Below, piece by piece: positions 19,752-22,550 of a stretch of 22,550 nucleotides of DNA (position 1 is its first letter; each line of letters opens with the position of its first letter). The translations under genes were made by a program, and so were the position numbers. Where the stretch lies: NCBI GenBank assembly GCA_025934635.1, contig JAICWX010000128.1:1-22550 (forward strand), read 5' to 3'. Origin of the DNA: Streptosporangiaceae bacterium (GTDB taxonomy: Bacteria > Actinomycetota > Actinomycetes > Streptosporangiales > Streptosporangiaceae). The notes beneath the pieces are model-generated. The model was not told the origin of the DNA, searched no databases, and saw nothing but the letters and a program-made list of their open reading frames with translations.

Positions 19752-21423
19752 CCCTCAGGGGTGTTGCTAAGCGGTTGGCTTCGGCCGGGATCCAGAAATT
19801 GCACTGGTGCCGGGCGGAGAAGTTCGTCTCGGCCTGGGGGCGCGGCGGGACCAGGGACAGCATGCGCTGGCTGGCGGGGCTGAAGCGGGGCCAGCCGGCG
19901 GCCGGGACCCCGGTCTTGGCCATGGTGGTCCAGTCCTGCTTCATGGCCTCGGCGAGCTGCTGCTGGGCGGCGGTGAGGCTGGCCGGGTGCGGGACGGCGA
20001 CCTGGCTGAACAGGTACTGCAGCTCGGATGCGTGGGCCGCGCCGTAGGGGAAGCTGACCGGGGGCAGGAACAGTTCCGGCGCCTTCTCGTCGTTGAACTC
20101 GTAGGCGTACGTGGGCACGTACCGCGCGAGCGACTGGTCGAAGGACAGCGAGTGGCAGGCGAAGATCGCGTCGGTGCCGACCGCGCCGAGGGCGACCGCC
20201 GGGCTGGAGAAATGGCTGAGCGGGTAGCGCGCGGCGATGGCGCCCGCGGCGGCCGCGGGCACGCTGAGCGTAGAGGCGATCATGTTCTGGTAGTTCGCCG
20301 CGGTTACCTTGGCACCGAGAAGCTCGAAGCCGGCCACGAACAGCCGCCACTCGTCGTGGTTGGTGCCGATCATCACCGGCACCCGGTTGAACTGCCCGCT
20401 GGCCAGCGCGGTCTTGATCGGCTGCTTGAGCACGGTGCCGTCGACGTCGGGCATGTAGCCGACGGGGTCCTGGTTGGCCAGGATGGTGGACACCGGCACG
20501 CTGCGCAGGCAGGAAGCGCTGTTGCCGGCGCACCCGGCCTTGGTGGCGAAGGCCTGGCCGGCGGCTTCGGCGGTGGCCAGCGACTGCTGGGCCGGGTTGT
20601 AACTCCCGCTCTCCACGATGGCCTTCTGGAAGAGCCCGCGCGCGCCGGGCGAGACCAGCTGGGACAGGGTGGACAGGCCGCCCGCCGACTCGCCGAACAC
20701 GGTCACGTTGCCCGGGTTGCCGCCGAACCCGCGGATGTTGCGCTGCACCCAGCGCAGCGCGGCCTGCTGGTCCATCAGGCCGTAGTTGCCCGACGGGCCG
20801 CCCGGGCGGCCGGCCAGCGCGGCGTCGGCCAGGAAGCCGAGGGCGCCGAGCCGGTAGTTGATGGTGACGACGATGACGCCGTGCCCGACCAGCCCGGTGG
20901 GGTTGTACTCATCCCCCGCGCCGGTGCGCAGCGAGCCGCCGTGCACCCAGAACATCACCGGCAGGTTGCGGGCCTTGGCCCGCTGGGTTCCGGCCCGCTG
21001 GGTTCCGGCCGGGGTGAACACGTTCAGGTAGAGGCAGTTCTCCGACGAGCTGGCCACGCCGAACGAGGATGACGGCTGCGGGCAGTGCGGGGCGAAACTG
21101 GTCGCGGCGCGGACGCCGTGCCAGGGTTTAGGCAATTGCGGCGGACGCCAGCGCAGCGGGCCGACCGGGGGTGCCGCGTACGGGATGCCCAGGAACTCGT
21201 CGGTCGCCGCGACCGGCTTGCCGCGCACGGCGCCGCCGGCGGTGGACACGACGAGGCTCCCGCCCTGGCTGGCGCCGGGGGCAGAGCTACGGCTGGGGGT
21301 AGCCGTGGCGCTGGTGTTGGCGGTGGCGCTGGTGCAGGCGGCTGCCGTGATGAGCACCGCGACGACCGCGGCGCCCTTCACCAGTCCGGTTCGTACACAG
21401 TGCCTGGCCGGTATCGCTCGCAT
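19741..21423 (-). CDS. Secreted lipoprotein carboxylesterase (type B family)
   Basis: This 560-aa alpha/beta hydrolase of the carboxylesterase/cholinesterase family has a lipoprotein signal peptide with C30 as the lipidated residue (VLITAAAC). A Ser/Thr/Ala linker follows. The oxyanion hole is HGG (161-163). The catalytic triad is S246 (GESAGG), E358 (NHDEW) and H464 (GAAHASELQ). An EDCLYLN-type motif is present as SENCLYLNV (128-135). It would be anchored outside the membrane and hydrolyse esters. A 15-bp tandem duplication (20977-21006) adds a second GTQRA unit before the conserved core. ATG 21423 follows GAGG at a long 11-nt spacing. Its promoter region holds overlapping inverted repeats. 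It overlaps the convergent NTF2-like gene by 11 bases and has no intergenic terminator. Confidence 0.9.
   Translation of the reverse strand: MRAIPARHCVRTGLVKGAAVVAVLITAAACTSATANTSATATPSRSSAPGASQGGSLVVSTAGGAVRGKPVAATDEFLGIPYAAPPVGPLRWRPPQLPKPWHGVRAATSFAPHCPQPSSSFGVASSSENCLYLNVFTPAGTQRAGTQRAKARNLPVMFWVHGGSLRTGAGDEYNPTGLVGHGVIVVTINYRLGALGFLADAALAGRPGGPSGNYGLMDQQAALRWVQRNIRGFGGNPGNVTVFGESAGGLSTLSQLVSPGARGLFQKAIVESGSYNPAQQSLATAEAAGQAFATKAGCAGNSASCLRSVPVSTILANQDPVGYMPDVDGTVLKQPIKTALASGQFNRVPVMIGTNHDEWRLFVAGFELLGAKVTAANYQNMIASTLSVPAAAAGAIAARYPLSHFSSPAVALGAVGTDAIFACHSLSFDQSLARYVPTYAYEFNDEKAPELFLPPVSFPYGAAHASELQYLFSQVAVPHPASLTAAQQQLAEAMKQDWTTMAKTGVPAAGWPRFSPASQRMLSLVPPRPQAETNFSARHQCNFWIPAEANRLATPLRASW
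20977..21006 (-). repeat. 15-bp tandem duplication inside the esterase gene
   Basis: Two adjacent identical 15-bp units encode GTQRA-GTQRA (residues 140-149) in a surface loop before the NLPVMFWVHGG core strand. This looks like a recent slippage event that keeps the frame. Confidence 0.8.
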
Positions 21424-21442
21424 CGTCGCGTTCGCCTCTTCG

Positions 21443-21469
21443 AGACTGGAACAGTCTGATTGAGTCAGA
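21443..21469. promoter_or_regulatory. Two overlapping inverted repeats upstream of the esterase
   Basis: AGACTG-GAA-CAGTCT (21443-21457) and TCTGA-TTGAG-TCAGA (21455-21469) are both perfect and share three bases. They lie 20-46 nt before the esterase start, beside an AT-rich patch (21459-21483) that probably holds the promoter. Mutually exclusive or cooperative operator use is possible. Confidence 0.5.
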
Positions 21470-21664
21470 TAATTACGATATAGGCAAAACGCTCAGATGT
21501 TGAGAGAAACCCTTGCGCCATAGGCATTTCGGCGCCAGCGCAGGCCGGCTGAGCGTCGCCTCGCTGCTGCTGTTGACTGTCCACAGTGGCCCTTGCGACG
21601 GCTGCAGCTACTGGGGCCGCTGTGCATGTCGATGCGGGCTGCAGGCCTGCTCGGGGGAAGCGGT

Positions 21665-21724
21665 AACGACATCGATGGAGCATCGATGCTGCTGGGACGA
21701 CATTGATGTTCCATCGATGTCGTT
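21665..21724. repeat. Paired palindromic repeat element, copy B
   Basis: Two 19-bp units, CATCGATG-GAG-CATCGATG (21670-21688) and CATTGATG-TTC-CATCGATG (21701-21719), start 31 bp apart, the same spacing as copy A at 2860/2891. Outer flanks AACGA and TCGTT extend it into a 27-bp inverted repeat (arms 21665-21691 and 21698-21724, about 23 of 27 matched) around a 6-nt centre. This can form a large hairpin. Confidence 0.75.
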
Positions 21725-21840
21725 GTCGGAGGTCTTGCCTCGTGATCAGTGGGTTCGGCGGGGCGGGCGCGACGGTTGAGGTTGCCGACCCGGGAGCCGG
21801 GCTTGGCCCGGACCGCGTAAGCACTAAGCCGGAGCCCGGA

Positions 21841-21864
21841 CCGCGCCGGGACGTCCCGGCGCGG
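21841..21864. promoter_or_regulatory. Perfect 24-bp palindrome
   Basis: CCGCGCCGGGAC followed directly by its reverse complement GTCCCGGCGCGG, with no spacer. It lies 64 nt before the next start codon. It could be a dimeric protein site or an extruding cruciform; with no loop it is a poor RNA terminator. Confidence 0.5.
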
Positions 21865-21916
21865 GAGCTGCCGGTTGCCTCGGAGCCTGTTACCGGTGGT
21901 ACTCGCGCATTATGGG

Positions 21917-21922
21917 TACTTT
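21917..21922 (+). promoter_or_regulatory. -10 box of a probable leaderless promoter
   Basis: TACTTT fits TANNNT and its last base is 6 nt before the A of ATG 21929, the distance expected when transcription starts at the start codon. No Shine-Dalgarno sequence precedes the ATG. Leaderless mRNAs are common in actinomycetes. Confidence 0.55.
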
Positions 21923-21928
21923 GAACGC

Positions 21929-22550
21929 ATGGCGCGTCCCGGGCGGCCCGAAGATGCCGAGGATTCTTCGGTCCCTATCTGGCTCAAGCTCTCCGCGGTC
22001 GATTCCGCGAAGATGGAGCAGGTGCTGGCGCGGCCTGAGTTCGAGGGCTGGACCAAGGGCGAGTGGTGCCTGGAGATCATCCAGACGGCCTTGCGGTATT
22101 ACACCAGGCCGCGTCCGGCGGGTGAGCCCGGCCGGAGGCGCGCGCCGACGCGGCCCGCGTCCGAGCCAGCGCCGCCCTCGCCGTCCGAGCCAGCGCCGCC
22201 CTCGCCGGCCGAGCCGGAACCACCACCGGCCGGCCCTGCTCCCGCGCTGGCCGAACCCGCGTCGCCCGTCAAGCCCGCACCGCCGCCCGGCAGGGCTAAG
22301 CCGGTCACCGCTTCGCGCCCGCGGCCCGTCGCCAAGCCGACACCACCTGTCGGCGAGCCAGGGCCGAACGCATCAGAGCCGCCACCGGCCGGGCGGCCTT
22401 CCCAGCTTGAGCAGCCGTCGCAACCCCGACGGCCTTCGCAATCCCGGCGGCCCTCGCAGTCCAGTCGATCCTCCCAGACCGAGCGGCTGCCACCGACCGG
22501 ACGAGCCGGGTCCGGACGCCCTGCCCAGCCCGGGGACCTGCCGACCGGAC
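21929..22550 (+). CDS. Proline-rich protein with short RHH-like N-terminus (3' end outside window)
   Basis: The frame is open from ATG 21929 to the window end (207 codons seen) with no stop. Residues 11-54 form the only folded-looking part: VPIWLKLSAVDSAKMEQVL, then WTKGEWCLEIIQTALRYY, a strand-helix-helix pattern like a ribbon-helix-helix domain. From residue 55 the chain is disordered, first with Pro/Ala/Glu repeats (SEPAPPSP twice, encoded by a 24-bp tandem repeat near 22166-22213), then with Pro/Ser/Gln/Arg repeats (RRPSQS-type). I do not recognise a characterised family. The tail could be a linker to a further domain beyond the window. A DNA-binding role is a guess from the N-terminus; a single conserved-looking domain plus tail is also typical of actinobacterial hypothetical proteins. 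Confidence 0.65.
   Translation, partial: MARPGRPEDAEDSSVPIWLKLSAVDSAKMEQVLARPEFEGWTKGEWCLEIIQTALRYYTRPRPAGEPGRRRAPTRPASEPAPPSPSEPAPPSPAEPEPPPAGPAPALAEPASPVKPAPPPGRAKPVTASRPRPVAKPTPPVGEPGPNASEPPPAGRPSQLEQPSQPRRPSQSRRPSQSSRSSQTERLPPTGRAGSGRPAQPGDLPTG

Larger units (their letters stand above)
21470..21928. other. Non-coding spacer rich in inverted repeats
   Basis: Apart from the elements listed separately (paired palindrome 21665-21724, palindrome 21841-21864, leaderless promoter 21917-21922), this stretch holds CCGGGC-TTG-GCCCGG (21797-21811). The open frames across it have no family resemblance and uneven composition. No gene is supported here. Confidence 0.55.

Noticed and set aside
19807..21072. 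421-aa plus-strand open frame
   Set aside because: Antisense to the esterase, which has signal peptide and full catalytic triad; this frame is Gly/Gln/Arg-rich and motif-free.
21465..21824. 119-aa minus-strand open frame in the long spacer
   Set aside because: It crosses the palindromic repeat, has no family resemblance, and lacks a convincing ribosome site.

Overview
The window is very GC-rich throughout. Codons end almost always in G or C, GTG and TTG starts are plausible, and genes are packed with ATGA-type overlaps. The gene content (holin-X/DUF3618 pair, ECF sigma factor plus CU044_5270-type protein, SPFH protein plus small ribbon-helix-helix protein, IclR/TetR-controlled ring-hydroxylating dioxygenase) points to a soil-type high-GC actinomycete. 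I cannot place it below class. No rRNA, tRNA, CRISPR array, phage or insertion sequence was seen.

Region 1 (1-3040). The window opens inside a DHA2-type MFS transporter that appears to have lost about five internal blocks without losing frame. A formate/nitrite-transporter family protein follows, then a two-gene operon for a holin-X family membrane protein and a DUF3618 protein with five 11-residue LEA-like repeats. Both the FNT gene and the holin operon have a GGGTAG box 15 nt from a GNNT-like box, a possible SigB-type stress promoter. A 280-base spacer holds the first copy of a paired palindromic repeat.

Region 2 (3041-8541). This is a membrane transport and hydrolase block: a lysoplasmalogenase (YhhN) gene coupled to a YbjJ-like MFS gene on the minus strand, a second MFS gene on the plus strand, a NIPA/DMT-type transporter on the minus strand, and a family VIII (beta-lactamase fold) esterase on the plus strand. 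A perfect GC-rich hairpin ends the esterase and faces the next operon.

Region 3 (8543-13273). An ECF sigma factor and its membrane-anchored CU044_5270-type partner lie downstream of an ABC-2 exporter operon. The exporter is divergent from an SPFH/RHH two-gene operon. The two divergent promoters overlap and share one -10 region inside an inverted repeat.

Region 4 (13283-19751). This is an aromatic (or polycyclic/terpenoid) catabolic cluster. A Rieske dioxygenase alpha subunit, beta subunit, a 68-aa conserved small protein and a BphB/HcaB-like cis-dihydrodiol dehydrogenase form a tight minus-strand operon. An LLM flavin-dependent oxidoreductase and an NTF2-like protein read away from it. A VOC metalloenzyme and a TetR regulator form a second minus-strand operon, divergent from an IclR regulator. 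The IclR gene start and the dioxygenase/LLM intergenic region share inverted TTCTGC half-sites, and the VOC/IclR intergenic region carries a long separate palindrome. This suggests a two-regulator circuit. No ferredoxin or ferredoxin reductase is encoded here.

Region 5 (19741-22550). A secreted lipoprotein carboxylesterase (type B) is followed by a 500-base non-coding spacer rich in inverted repeats, including the second copy of the paired palindrome and a perfect 24-bp palindrome. The window ends inside an apparently leaderless gene for a protein with a short possible RHH-like N-terminus and a long proline-rich tail.
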